Counted from the stretch's first letter, positions 52,986 to 62,040 are shown. The stretch: 64,000 nt of DNA from Micromonospora noduli (GCF_003264365.1 NZ_PYAK01000021.1:1-64000); one strand, 5' to 3'. The notes: a model not told the origin generated them from the sequence alone. Numbers and translations: made by a program.

Positions 52986-53657
52986 ATGAGCCAGGCCGCG
53001 GCGTTTCCAGTGGTACGACCGACCGCCGTCGGTCGGGACCGCCTGCTGTTGATCGGCGGGGTGCTCGCCGGCCCGATCTTTGTCGGCTCGGCGATGGTGC
53101 AGGCGGCGACCCGCGACGGCTTCGACTTTCGTCGCCACCCGGTCAGCGTGTTGAGCACCGGAGAGCTGGGTTGGATTCAGATCGTCACGTTCCTGGTCAC
53201 CGGGGTGCTCTGCGTGCTGGCCGCCCAAGCGTTGCGCCGCCGTACCGGCGAAGGCAGCGGATCGGTCTGGCTGCCCCGACTGCTCGCGCTGTACGGCCTG
53301 GGCCTGGTCGGGGCGGCGATCTTCAGCGCCGACCCGGCCGACGGGTTCCCGGTCGGTACGCCTCGGGGCGCCGGTGAGATCAGTTGGCACGGGGGCCTGC
53401 ACTTCCTGGTGGCGGCGGTCGCCTTCGTGTCGCTGATCGTGGCGACTGTGGTGGCCGCCCGTCGGGCCGCCCGGCAGGGGGCGCGCGGTCGAGCCGCGTA
53501 CAGCCTGGTGACCGGGATGTTCTTCGCGGCGGCCTGGGTGACGCTGATCGCCCGGCCGACTCCGGCGGTGATGGTGGCGTTCGGCCTGGCGGTGACGGCC
53601 GGCTGGCTGTGGGTGTCGGTCACCTTCGCGCGGGCGGCGTCCGGTCGGGTCGACTGA
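52986..53657 (+). CDS. DUF998 family membrane protein
   Basis: A 223-residue integral membrane protein with six to seven helices. Characteristic segments: GPIFVGSAMVQAATRDGFDFRRHPVSVLSTGELGWIQ and IFSADPADGFPVGTPRGAGEISWHGGLHFL, which match the DUF998 pattern. Function unknown. 10 nt downstream of the VOC gene, so probably in the same operon. Confidence 0.82.
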   Translation: MSQAAAFPVVRPTAVGRDRLLLIGGVLAGPIFVGSAMVQAATRDGFDFRRHPVSVLSTGELGWIQIVTFLVTGVLCVLAAQALRRRTGEGSGSVWLPRLLALYGLGLVGAAIFSADPADGFPVGTPRGAGEISWHGGLHFLVAAVAFVSLIVATVVAARRAARQGARGRAAYSLVTGMFFAAAWVTLIARPTPAVMVAFGLAVTAGWLWVSVTFARAASGRVD

Positions 53658-53725
53658 GCCGACGGCCGCAGGACCGGGAGGTGCGGGGTCGAACTCGTAC
53701 CTCCCGGTGTGTTGAGGTGGGGGCC

Positions 53726-54370
53726 ATGGTGACCCGGTTGCTCTACCTGACCCGACACGCCGAGCAGGATCTCTCCGAGCCGAGTGGGCCGGATGCCGGC
53801 GAACCGGATACCGGCCTGTCGGAGCGCGGCCGGCGGCAGGCCGCCCTGCTCGGCGAACGCCTGCGGGCCCGGCGGTTCGCCGCCGTCCACCACGGGCCGC
53901 TGCGCCGGGCCGCGCAGACCGCCGAGCTGGTCGCCAAGTCGCTGTCCGACGTTCCGGTGTACGAGACGGAGCTGGCCGGTGACCACCTCCCACAGGACAC
54001 GGATCCGGCTGGCCTGCCGCCCGCGTACGCCGAATTCCTTACGCAGTTCTCGGCGGCCGAGCGGGTCGACGGGCCGCGAGTGACGGCGGACGCGGTGCGG
54101 CGCTTCGCCGGCCCGGTCGCCGAGGGGCCCGCCGGCGGGGAACCGGTGCGTGAACTGGTCGTGACGCACAGCTTCCTGATCGCCTGGCTGGTGCGGCACG
54201 CCCTCGACGCGCCGGAGCGGCGGTGGCTGGGTTTGAACTCACACAACGCGGGGCTGACCGTCATCCGGTACAGCGCGGCCGGCCCGCCCAGTCTGATCGC
54301 CGTCAACGACGTGGCCCACCTGCCGCCGGAGCTGCGGGGCACCGGCCTGCCCCCGGACTACCTGGTCTGA
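53726..54370 (+). CDS. Histidine phosphatase family protein
   Basis: A 214-residue member of the phosphoglycerate mutase-like superfamily: LTRHAEQD carries the phosphorylated His, LSERGRRQAALLGERL follows, then VHHGPLRRAAQTAEL (in place of the usual SpLxRa), and VVTHSFLIAWLVRHAL holds the second catalytic His. Substrate unknown. ATG at 53726 after ggtgggggcc. The 3' end overlaps the convergent lipoprotein gene by 13 nt. Confidence 0.87.
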   Translation: MVTRLLYLTRHAEQDLSEPSGPDAGEPDTGLSERGRRQAALLGERLRARRFAAVHHGPLRRAAQTAELVAKSLSDVPVYETELAGDHLPQDTDPAGLPPAYAEFLTQFSAAERVDGPRVTADAVRRFAGPVAEGPAGGEPVRELVVTHSFLIAWLVRHALDAPERRWLGLNSHNAGLTVIRYSAAGPPSLIAVNDVAHLPPELRGTGLPPDYLV

Positions 54371-54927
54371 GTGTCGGTGGCCCGCAGCAGCAGCTCGACC
54401 AGCGCGCGGGTGGCTGGCAGCCGTTGCGCGTCGTCGCTGGGGCAGTCGTCGTACCCGATCTCGGTGGTGCCGACGGTCAGCCGGTAGCTGAACACGTCTG
54501 TGCAGTTGGTCGCGCCGGCCGTCTGGCGGGCCTCGGCGGACAGCCGGGAGTCGGCGGTCAGCCCGCGCAGCCGGCCGAGGTCGGCGGGGTTGAGTTGGCC
54601 GGTACGCCGACCGCCGGCACGGTCCACGGCCGTCCATCGGCCGTCCGGCTCGACGGTCACGGTGTCAGCGCGGCCGGCGAAGCCGCCGGAGCGAAACAGC
54701 ATCACCCGCGTCGACGCGATATCGGTGGCCGGCGGCCCGGTCGGCAACGTGGAGGCGGGGGCCGCGGTTGGCGGCGGCGGGGCGTCGGTGGCCGACCCGG
54801 TCGGGGTGGGGCCGGCGCTGGTCGGCGTTTGGTCACGAGCGGCGCCGCTTCCGTCGGTGCTGGTGCAGCCGGCCAGGAGCGCGACCAGTAGGGCGAACGT
54901 GGCGCCGGCTGTCGAGGCGGGTCTCAT
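54358..54927 (-). CDS. Lipoprotein of unknown function
   Basis: A 189-residue lipoprotein: signal peptide with lipobox LLAGC (residue 21), a Ser/Thr/Pro/Ala linker of about 45 residues and a small domain (IASTRVMLFRSGGFAGRADTVTVEPDGRWTAVDR...) with two cysteines (ATNCTDV, YDDCPSDD). The domain pattern resembles small inhibitor or protease-associated secreted domains. The ATG at 54927 is chosen for the signal peptide; a longer frame exists to 55035. Divergent from the M4 protease gene, so it could be its partner, but that is only proximity. Confidence 0.65.
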   Translation of the reverse strand: MRPASTAGATFALLVALLAGCTSTDGSGAARDQTPTSAGPTPTGSATDAPPPPTAAPASTLPTGPPATDIASTRVMLFRSGGFAGRADTVTVEPDGRWTAVDRAGGRRTGQLNPADLGRLRGLTADSRLSAEARQTAGATNCTDVFSYRLTVGTTEIGYDDCPSDDAQRLPATRALVELLLRATDTQTR

Positions 54928-55052
54928 GTCCGTCGGACGTGCCGGGGCGGGTGTTGGTTCCCTCGTCAAGCCCCTCATCCGAACGGTCAATGTCGATGTC
55001 TGACATCGGTTCAGGCCTTCTCTTTTCTTCAACACATAGCTATATGTACATG

Positions 55053-55071
55053 TGTGACTACCTCCGTCACA
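55053..55071. promoter_or_regulatory. Inverted repeat upstream of the M4 protease gene
   Basis: TGTGAC-N7-GTCACA (55053-55058, 55066-55071) within a locally AT-rich patch (55025-55060, containing tagctatatgtaca). It lies just ahead of the GTG at 55095. CRP-like in letters, but with 9 rather than 6 bases between TGTGA and TCACA. Confidence 0.4.
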
Positions 55072-55094
55072 TCCTTCTCCTCACAGGAGCGCAC

Positions 55095-57482
55095 GTGAAA
55101 AGAGCTCTTGCCGCCGTCAGTGCAGTGCTGCTCACCAGCGGCCTGCTGACCGGCGTCGTCACCCCGGCGCATGCGGCCCCGCCCACCTCTCCCGCGCCGG
55201 ACGCCTCCGCCGCGGCCCGAGCGGCAACCGTCCTACGAGCGAACCCCGGAGCCGTCCAGGGTTCGAGCGCCGAGTCCTACCAGGTGCACAGCACCAAGGT
55301 GGACGCCAACGGTGCCGCGCACACCCGCTACACCCGGACCTACCACGGCCTGCGGGTGTACGGCGGTGACTTCGTCATCCACACTGCGCCGAACGGCACG
55401 TACGCCGGCAGTTCGGTCGGTTTGGCCGCGCCGCTGACCCTCGCCACCTCGGCCGGGACCACCGCGGCGGCCGCGAAGAAGGCCGCCAGTGCCCGGTTCG
55501 CCGGTAAGGCCGAGGCGGTGGGCACACCGGAACTGTTCGTCGACGCAAGCTCCGGCACGGGCCGGCTGGCGTGGGAGACCGTGGTCAGCGGGTGGCAGCC
55601 CGACGGGCAGACCCCGTCCCGGCTGCACGTGATCACCGACGCCGCCACCGGCGCGACAGTCGGGTCGTACGACGAGATCGAGTCGGTGGTCGGCAGCGGC
55701 CAGGGCATCTACACCGGCACGGTCAGCATCGACACGACGCTCTCCGGCAGCACGTACCAGATGATCGATCCGTCGCACGGCAACGGCCGTACCTGCGACA
55801 TGAACAACGGCACGTCGACCTGCACCACCTTCACCGACGCGGACAACGCGTGGGGCACCGGGGCAAACTCCAACCGGCAGTCCGCCGGCGTGGACGCGCA
55901 CTTCGGCGCGGCGAAGACGTTCGACTACTTCAAGAACGTGCACGCCCGCAACGGCATCTTCGGCAACGGCGCCGGCGTGCCGAGCCGGGTGCACTACGGC
56001 AACAACTACGTCAACGCCTTCTGGGACGGCGCCCAGATGACCTACGGTGACGGCTCCAGCAACTCCCGCCCCCTCGTCTCGCTGGACGTGGCTGGGCACG
56101 AGATGAGCCACGGTGTCACCGAAGCGCTGGCCGGCCTGGTCTACTCCGGCGAATCCGGCGGCCTCAACGAGGCCACCAGTGACATCTTCGGCAACATGGT
56201 GGAGTTCTACGCCGCCGCGCCGAGCGACCCGGGCGACTACCAGGTCGGCGAGAAGATCAACATCAACAACAACGGCACGCCGCTGCGCTACATGTACAAC
56301 CCGTCGCTGGACGGCTCGTCGGACAGCTGCTGGTCCACCAGCACCAAGAACAAGGACGTGCACTACTCCTCCGGCGTGGCCAACCACTTCTTCTTCAACC
56401 TGGCCGAGGGCACCGGCGCCACCTCGTACGGCACCTCCCCGGTCTGTGGTTCCGCCCCCGCGGTGACCGGCATCGGCCGGGCCAAGGCCGAGAAGATCTG
56501 GTTCCGGGCACTGGACGTCTACTTCACCTCCAACACGGCGTACGTCAGCACCAGCAACCCGGCGAACACCGCCCGCGCCTACAGTCTGCGGGCGGCCACC
56601 GACCTGCACGGAAGCTGCTCCACCGAGTACAAGGCCGTGCAGGCCGCCTGGACCGCGGTGAACGTCGCCGGCAACGACGCGCCTTGCTCGACCGGCAACG
56701 ACTTCTCCGTGGCGCTCTCGCCGACCGCCGGCTCGGTGAACCCGGGCAGCTCCGCCGCCACCACAGTGTCGACCGCCACCACCAGTGGCTCGGCGCAGAC
56801 AGTGACGTTCTCCGCGTCCGGCCTGCCCAGCGGGGCGAGCGCCGCGTTCAGCCCCGCCTCGGTGACCTCGGGCGGCTCGTCCACCCTCACCATCAGCACC
56901 TCGGCGAGCACCCCGGCCGGCACGTACTCGATCACCGTCAACGGTGCCGGCGCGGTCACCCGCAGCGCCACCTACCGGCTGACCGTGAACGGCGCCGGTG
57001 GCGGTTGCACCGCGCCGGGTCAGAAGCTGGCCAACCCGGGCTTCGAATCCGGCGCGACCGGCTGGACGGCAAGCTCCGGCGTCATCACCAACTCCAGCAG
57101 CCAGGCAGCCCGCACCGGGTCGTACAAGGCATGGCTGAACGGGTACGGCAGCACCCGCACCGAGACGCTCACCCAGTCGGTGAGCCTGCCGGCCGGCTGC
57201 GCGTCGTACGCCCTCAGCTTCTGGTTGCACATCGACTCCGCCGAGACCACCAGCAGCATCGCCTACGACAAGCTCAACGTGCAGGTGCTCAACTCGAGCG
57301 GAACCGTTCTGGCCACCCTGGCGACCTACTCGAACCTGAACAAGGCCACCGGCTACAGCCAGAAGTCCTTCTCCCTGGCCGCGTACGCCGGCCAGACCGT
57401 CAGCCTGAAGTTCACCGGCACCGAGGACTCCTCGCTCCAGACGTCCTTCGTGGTCGACGACACCGCGGTCACCGTCTCCTGA
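55095..57482 (+). CDS. Secreted thermolysin-like metalloprotease (M4) with C-terminal accessory domains
   Basis: A 795-residue secreted zinc endopeptidase. Signal peptide (cleavage after AHA), FTP/PepSY-type propeptide (about 30-200), catalytic domain with HEMSH (His335, Glu336, His339) and the third ligand Glu359 in GGLNEATSD, 24 residues after His335 as in thermolysin. A C-terminal Ig-like domain (about 535-635; SVNPGSSAATTVSTATTSGSA) and a carbohydrate-binding-like jelly-roll domain (ANPGFESGATGWTASSG...FVVDDTAVTVS) follow. GTG at 55095 after caggagcgcac. Terminator after the stop. Confidence 0.94.
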   Translation: MKRALAAVSAVLLTSGLLTGVVTPAHAAPPTSPAPDASAAARAATVLRANPGAVQGSSAESYQVHSTKVDANGAAHTRYTRTYHGLRVYGGDFVIHTAPNGTYAGSSVGLAAPLTLATSAGTTAAAAKKAASARFAGKAEAVGTPELFVDASSGTGRLAWETVVSGWQPDGQTPSRLHVITDAATGATVGSYDEIESVVGSGQGIYTGTVSIDTTLSGSTYQMIDPSHGNGRTCDMNNGTSTCTTFTDADNAWGTGANSNRQSAGVDAHFGAAKTFDYFKNVHARNGIFGNGAGVPSRVHYGNNYVNAFWDGAQMTYGDGSSNSRPLVSLDVAGHEMSHGVTEALAGLVYSGESGGLNEATSDIFGNMVEFYAAAPSDPGDYQVGEKININNNGTPLRYMYNPSLDGSSDSCWSTSTKNKDVHYSSGVANHFFFNLAEGTGATSYGTSPVCGSAPAVTGIGRAKAEKIWFRALDVYFTSNTAYVSTSNPANTARAYSLRAATDLHGSCSTEYKAVQAAWTAVNVAGNDAPCSTGNDFSVALSPTAGSVNPGSSAATTVSTATTSGSAQTVTFSASGLPSGASAAFSPASVTSGGSSTLTISTSASTPAGTYSITVNGAGAVTRSATYRLTVNGAGGGCTAPGQKLANPGFESGATGWTASSGVITNSSSQAARTGSYKAWLNGYGSTRTETLTQSVSLPAGCASYALSFWLHIDSAETTSSIAYDKLNVQVLNSSGTVLATLATYSNLNKATGYSQKSFSLAAYAGQTVSLKFTGTEDSSLQTSFVVDDTAVTVS

Positions 57483-57490
57483 CCTGACCA

Positions 57491-57526
57491 CGAGCCCAGC
57501 GACCCGCACAGTGGTCGCTGGGCTCG
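57491..57526 (+). terminator. Terminator after M4 protease gene
   Basis: Perfect 14-bp arms (CGAGCCCAGCGACC at 57491-57504, complement 57513-57526) with an 8-nt loop, 9 nt after the stop codon. Confidence 0.85.
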
Positions 57527-57540
57527 CCGGTGCGGTGCCG

Positions 57541-57591
57541 GCAATCTTGGACAGTTTCCGTTCAGCGCTGACGGAAACAGTCCAAGATTGC
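57541..57591. repeat. 51-nt near-perfect palindrome (REP-like element)
   Basis: Arms 57541-57561 and 57571-57591 match at 20 of 21 positions (starting gcaatcttggacagtttccg), around the self-complementary centre cagcgctg. It lies just after the M4 terminator and is too extended for a simple terminator. Confidence 0.75.
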
Positions 57592-57706
57592 TTCGGGCAG
57601 TCCGCGTGGTCTGACCAGTCGCCGCGCCGTTAGTGTCGCCGCACTGGTGCACGGCGTCGGCTCGCCAGATCGGCGTCGTCGAACGGGTGCGCGGGAAGGG
57701 GCGGAC

Positions 57707-58474
57707 GTGTCGGACGCGGAGTTGACCGTCGAGGTGACCGGGCCGGTCGCCACCGTTGTCATCAGCAATCCGGCCCGGCGCAACGCGATGACAGCGGCCA
57801 TGTGGCGTCAGCTCCCCGAACTGCTCGACCGGCTGGAGCCCGACCCCGACGTACGGGCGTTGGTGCTCACCGGCGCCGGCGACGCCTTCTGCGCGGGTGC
57901 CGACCTCGGTGACCTGGCCGAGCTGCTGGACGCCGGTGACGCCAGCATCGCGGTGACCGCCGAGGAGCGGCTGGCCCGGTTCGCCAAGCCGACGATCGCG
58001 GCCATCCGGGGCGCCTGCGTCGGCGGTGGGGCTCAACTTGCGGTCGCCTGCGACCTGCGGATCGCCGCAGACGACTCCCGTTTCGGCGTACCGCCGGCCC
58101 GGCTCGGGCTGGTCTATCCGGCACCGACGACGCGCCGGCTGGCCCGGCTGGTCGGCCCGTCCGCCGCCAAGCATCTGCTGTTCACCGCCGAACTGATCGA
58201 CGCCGAGCGCGCCCTGCGGATCGGCCTGGTCGACGAGGTGCTGCCGGCCGACCGGCTCGCCGCCCGGGTGGACGAACTGACCGCGACGATCGCCCAGCGG
58301 TCGCCGCTGAGCATCGCCGCCGCGAAGGAGATCATCGAGGAGCGGGCCGAGCCCGCGCGGATCGCCTGGTGGCACCGGAAGGTGACGACGACCGGCGAGG
58401 CCCGCGAGGGGGTGGCGGCGATCGCCGAACGCCGGCAGCCCCGCTTCGCCTGGCGGCCACCGACCGACGCCTGA
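57707..58474 (+). CDS. Enoyl-CoA hydratase/isomerase family protein
   Basis: A 255-residue crotonase-fold protein: oxyanion-hole segments AFCAGADLGDL (about residue 61) and GACVGGGAQLAVACDLRIAA (about 103), and the C-terminal helix region SPLSIAAAKEIIEERAE. The first catalytic Glu of true hydratases (FGxPE) is Pro here (FGVPPARLGLVYP), so it may be an isomerase, hydrolase or another crotonase activity. GTG at 57707 after gggaagggg; the frame extends to 57647. Confidence 0.83.
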   Translation: MSDAELTVEVTGPVATVVISNPARRNAMTAAMWRQLPELLDRLEPDPDVRALVLTGAGDAFCAGADLGDLAELLDAGDASIAVTAEERLARFAKPTIAAIRGACVGGGAQLAVACDLRIAADDSRFGVPPARLGLVYPAPTTRRLARLVGPSAAKHLLFTAELIDAERALRIGLVDEVLPADRLAARVDELTATIAQRSPLSIAAAKEIIEERAEPARIAWWHRKVTTTGEAREGVAAIAERRQPRFAWRPPTDA

Positions 58475-58622
58475 GCGCCTCGGCTGCTGCGGGTGTCATG
58501 ACAACGCGGAGCCACCCGAGCCGATGTTGAAACCTGCCGGCCCCGAGGCGCCCGACAGCTGATCGCGTTTGTCGTACGACCATCGATGGGTATCCCGGGA
58601 CCAACCAGGGGCGGGGGCCTTC

Positions 58623-59204
58623 ATGGAGATGGTGACTTCATCGCAGAGCCGCAATCGTCGGCGACTGATGCTCGTGGTACCGCTGTCGATTCTGGCGGCT
58701 GCCATGATCGTCGGCGCGGTCGTGGTTGGTCGCGACACCGGCATCGTCGGCGGCGACCCGCCGGCCTGGGCGGCCGCTCTCGGCGGCGTCCTGCAACTCG
58801 GCGGGCTCGCCCTGACGATCGCAACCCTTGTCTGGCTGGTGCGCAGCGGCCGGTTCCGTGCCGACCGCGAGTCGTTGCTGCGGCGGCTGCACCCGTCGGA
58901 CACCCGAAGCCTGCAGCAACAGGTCAGGCGGGGCGCGCCGCAGGACGATGCGGACTTCGGACTACTCCGAGCCGCCGCGCGGACGATGATCAACCAAAGT
59001 TGGTATTCAATGGTGCTTCTCGGCTTCGTGATCTCGAGCTTTGGTCAGGTGCTGCTGAAGTTCACACCGCTGTTCACCGGTCTTTTCGCCGTCATGGCGA
59101 CGTTGGGCGTCGGTGCCGTCGCGTTCTCCTTCCGTGATGCCAGTCGGGCCAAGGCATTCCTCTGCGCCCACCCGGAACCGGAAGAGCAGGAGTCGCACGA
59201 CTGA
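58623..59204 (+). CDS. Membrane protein, tandem paralogue 1
   Basis: A 193-residue protein with four predicted helices in two pairs (about 14-36, 50-70, 125-145, 150-170). The motif G(R/Q)(D/N)TGI(V/F)(G/D)GDPP(A/R)WA after helix one and the loop QVRRG(A/T)P(Q/E) are shared with the next gene. No family is recognised. ATG at 58623 after aggggcggggg. Upstream sequence tcgatgggta is repeated before the second copy. Confidence 0.7.
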   Translation: MEMVTSSQSRNRRRLMLVVPLSILAAAMIVGAVVVGRDTGIVGGDPPAWAAALGGVLQLGGLALTIATLVWLVRSGRFRADRESLLRRLHPSDTRSLQQQVRRGAPQDDADFGLLRAAARTMINQSWYSMVLLGFVISSFGQVLLKFTPLFTGLFAVMATLGVGAVAFSFRDASRAKAFLCAHPEPEEQESHD

Positions 59205-59315
59205 CGCGTCTCACCGCAGCATTCGGCAGTCTCGGCCCGACCGGCGGCCGGCGAGCGTTTTGGCTGCCATCGTCGATGGGTAGTTTCCCCGCCACGCGGT
59301 GATCGGGGGACCACT

Positions 59316-59903
59316 ATGGACGCGACAGCGACGGATCCGGACCGGGCCGGGCGGAAACAACGGCGACTCCGTCTGATTTTCGGGTTCGTGCTGCTGCCCG
59401 CCGTGGTCGGCGCGCTCGCGGTCGGTGTCGCGATGGGTGGCCAGAACACCGGCATTTTCGACGGTGATCCGCCGCGCTGGGCCAGTAATCTCGGACGCGT
59501 TCTGCTGATTCTCGGAGTCATCGTCGAGGTGGCCGCTGTCGTCTGGGTCGTACGCACCGGGCGCTACCGGGCGTCCCGACAGTCCCCGTTGCTGGCCTTG
59601 AACTGGTCGCGCCGTCGGCGGCTGGCGCGGCAGGTTCGACGCGGCACACCCGAGGCCGACGAAGACGCGGCCTTCCTGGTGGAGACCGCCCGACAGTTCG
59701 TCGAGCAGCGCTGGTTTGTGGTGCTGGTCGCGGGGTTGGCGATGACGAGCGTCGGTCAGGCATTCCTGGGGTTCGCGCCGTTCTTCGCGATGATCGGCGG
59801 GTTGCTGCTGGTGATCTGGGCGGTGCTGACCGTGTCGGTCCTGCGAAACGCCCGCCGGGGCGAGGCGTTCCTACGGGACCACCCGGATCTGAGCGGACAG
59901 TAG
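59316..59903 (+). CDS. Membrane protein, tandem paralogue 2
   Basis: A 195-residue paralogue of the preceding gene with the same four-helix layout: GQNTGIFDGDPPRWASNLG, VWVVRTGRYRASRQSPLLALN, RQVRRGTPEADEDAAFLVETARQFVEQRWFVVLVAGLAMTSVGQAFL. The pair arose by tandem duplication including the promoter-proximal tcgatgggta. ATG after gatcgggggacc. Function unknown. Confidence 0.7.
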   Translation: MDATATDPDRAGRKQRRLRLIFGFVLLPAVVGALAVGVAMGGQNTGIFDGDPPRWASNLGRVLLILGVIVEVAAVVWVVRTGRYRASRQSPLLALNWSRRRRLARQVRRGTPEADEDAAFLVETARQFVEQRWFVVLVAGLAMTSVGQAFLGFAPFFAMIGGLLLVIWAVLTVSVLRNARRGEAFLRDHPDLSGQ

Positions 59904-59981
59904 CCGCAAGCCGACCCCACTCATCGCGGGATTTCGATCCCGAGTGCCCGGTTCTCAGGCCGGTACGGCAGGCTGTCCGTT

Positions 59982-61526
59982 GTGCAGCGTGATCAGTTGC
60001 TTGCGGGCCGCTACCGGCTCCTGGAGCGCCTTGGCAGTGGCGGCATGTCGGCGGTGCATCGGGCGTACGACGAGGTGCTCGAACGGGACGTGGCGGTGAA
60101 GGTGTTGGTCGCCTCGGACACCAACGCCCGACAGCGGATCCGAGGCGAGGCCAAGGCCGCGGCCCGGCTGTCGCATCCCCACGTGACGGGCGTCTACGAC
60201 TACGGCGAATCGGTGCTGGACGGTGCCCAGGTCCCGTTCGTGGTGATGGAGTTGCTCGGCGGTCACACACTCGAACACCGGTTGGTGGTCGGGCCGTTGC
60301 CGCCGCGCCCCGGTCTGCGGGTGTGCGCCGAGGTGGCCTCGGCCCTCACCGCCGCGCATGAGCAGGGGTTGGTGCACCGCGACATCAAGCCGGGCAACGT
60401 GATGCTCACGCCGACCGGTGCGAAGGTGCTCGACTTCGGCATCGCGGCAGCCGCCGGCGCGCCGGAGATCGACTTCGAGGGGCGGCTGCTGGGCACGCCG
60501 GCGTACCTGGCGCCGGAGCGGTTGCTGGCCGGCGAGGTGCTGCCGGCCAGCGACGTGTACGCCCTCGGCCTGCTGCTGTACCGGGTGCTCACCGGCCGGT
60601 TGCCGTGGCCCGCTGAGACACAGACCGGGATGCTCCGCGTGCACACGCTCGTCGAGCCGGACCCGCTGCCCCCGATCGACGGCGTACCGCCCGAGGTGCA
60701 CCGGCTCTACCGCTGGTGCCTGGCCGGCGACCCCGCCGACCGGCCGTCGGCCGCCGACGCGGCCCGCATATTGCTCGCCGCCGCCAGCGGCGCCGCCCTT
60801 GAGGCGGCTGCCGCTGCCTCGGCGGCAAACGTCGCTGAGTCGACCGGCCCCGGGTCGACCGGCGCCACAACCACGGCCGCACCAACCGGGGCCGAGCCGA
60901 CCGGCACCGGGCAGACAAGGGCTGGGCCGACCCGGGATTCGGCGGTGCGGATGAGGCGCGGGCCGTGGCGTCGGCGGCGAGCCATTCTGACGGTCGGCGG
61001 AGCCGTGATCGCCGCGGTGGCGCTCGCCGGGTCGCTCGGGGACTTCAGCAATCGTCGACAGGGACAGATCGAAGCGCCGACCGGCAGTGGCCCGGGCACC
61101 ACCACGGTGGGGATGCCCCGCACCGAGGAGTCGACCGACGCTGCCGATGCCGGACCGACCGCGGTGCCGCCGACCAGGAACACCGCGCCCGCTACCCGGA
61201 TCAGCCCTCCGGCCGCTCCGGGCGGGACACTGGTCCCGGGCCCGACGAGCCCCACTTCTGACCCAACCCCGACCGCGCCGACTCCCACCGCTGCCGCCGC
61301 TGTACCCGTCGACGCTCGTGGCGGGACGGTCACTGCTCGCTGCGTGGGAAGGTCGGTCGAGGTGCTCACTGTGGTGCTTGCGCCCGATTTCCGGGTCGAG
61401 GGGTACGACCCGGGTCCGGCGAAGCAGATCGTGGTCGAGTTGACCTCCGCGGAGCACCGCAGCGAGATCCGGGTGCAGTGCCCCAATGGGCAGATGCAGT
61501 CGAAGGTCAAGGAACGCGCCGTCTGA
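59982..61526 (+). CDS. Membrane Ser/Thr protein kinase (PknB-like)
   Basis: A 514-residue eukaryotic-like kinase: glycine loop LGSGGMSAV (residues 18-26), Lys40 (VAVKVL), catalytic HRDIKPGN (Asp134), DFG (151-153), and GTPAYLAPE. A juxtamembrane linker rich in Thr/Ala/Gly, one membrane helix (about 335-352), then a Pro/Thr-rich extracytoplasmic spacer and a short C-terminal domain with two cysteines (TARCVGR, RVQCPNG). There are no PASTA repeats, so the sensor is of another type. GTG start without a clear ribosome site. Confidence 0.92.
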   Translation: MQRDQLLAGRYRLLERLGSGGMSAVHRAYDEVLERDVAVKVLVASDTNARQRIRGEAKAAARLSHPHVTGVYDYGESVLDGAQVPFVVMELLGGHTLEHRLVVGPLPPRPGLRVCAEVASALTAAHEQGLVHRDIKPGNVMLTPTGAKVLDFGIAAAAGAPEIDFEGRLLGTPAYLAPERLLAGEVLPASDVYALGLLLYRVLTGRLPWPAETQTGMLRVHTLVEPDPLPPIDGVPPEVHRLYRWCLAGDPADRPSAADAARILLAAASGAALEAAAAASAANVAESTGPGSTGATTTAAPTGAEPTGTGQTRAGPTRDSAVRMRRGPWRRRRAILTVGGAVIAAVALAGSLGDFSNRRQGQIEAPTGSGPGTTTVGMPRTEESTDAADAGPTAVPPTRNTAPATRISPPAAPGGTLVPGPTSPTSDPTPTAPTPTAAAAVPVDARGGTVTARCVGRSVEVLTVVLAPDFRVEGYDPGPAKQIVVELTSAEHRSEIRVQCPNGQMQSKVKERAV

Positions 61527-61529
61527 TCG

Positions 61530-61578
61530 GGGGCCGGCGGGTGCCGCGCCCGGGACGTACCCGGGACGCGGCCCCCCG
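61530..61578. terminator. Nested hairpins between convergent kinase and HNH genes
   Basis: GGGGGCCG (61530-61537) pairs with CGGCCCCC (61570-61577), enclosing a second hairpin of two cccggg arms (61550-61555, 61561-61566). Probably a shared terminator. Confidence 0.55.
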
Positions 61579-61596
61579 TTCCCGCCGGCCGGTCCG

Positions 61597-62040
61597 TCAC
61601 CGCCCGGCCAGCGCCGCCCAGCCCGGGTTCACGGGCTCCCGACGCAGCGGCATGCCCGCCTCCGCTGGCGTCCGGTCCCCCTTGCGCTGGTTGCAGGCGT
61701 AGCAGGCGGCGGTGGTGTTCCGCCAGGTGTTCCGGCCGCCGCGCGAGCGGGGCAGGACGTGGTCAATGGTGGAGGCCGGGCCGCCGCAGTACGCGCAGCA
61801 CCGGTCGTCGCGGCGCAGCACACCGGCGCGCGACCAGGCCGGCCCGGAGTTGAACCTCCACCGGGTGACCACGAAGCGGACCAGCCGCACCACCCGGGGC
61901 AGCGGGAAGACCCCGATCACCCGGTCCGGCTCGGCCTCGTGGATCTCGGCCACCCGGCGGCAGAGCATGCGGACAGCGTGTTGAACGGTGACCCGGTGCA
62001 GCGGGCCGAGGTCGGCGTTGATGACGAGGACGGCGTCCAC
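61597..62040 (-). CDS. HNH endonuclease
   Basis: A 147-residue HNH nuclease-type protein: RDDRCCAYCGGPASTIDHVLPRSRGG followed by NTTAACYACNQRKGDRTP. The two CxxC pairs bind a structural zinc and DH plus N supply the betabeta-alpha-metal active site. The N-terminal 60 residues (MDAVLVINADLGPLHRVTVQHAV) are typical of this actinobacterial subfamily. Function in vivo is unknown. GTG after ggagggag on the minus strand. A 29-residue small frame lies upstream. Confidence 0.87.
   Translation of the reverse strand: MDAVLVINADLGPLHRVTVQHAVRMLCRRVAEIHEAEPDRVIGVFPLPRVVRLVRFVVTRWRFNSGPAWSRAGVLRRDDRCCAYCGGPASTIDHVLPRSRGGRNTWRNTTAACYACNQRKGDRTPAEAGMPLRREPVNPGWAALAGR

Noticed and set aside
55053..55071. 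Canonical CRP site
   Set aside because: The half-sites are separated by 9 instead of 6 bases, so only a generic inverted repeat is claimed.
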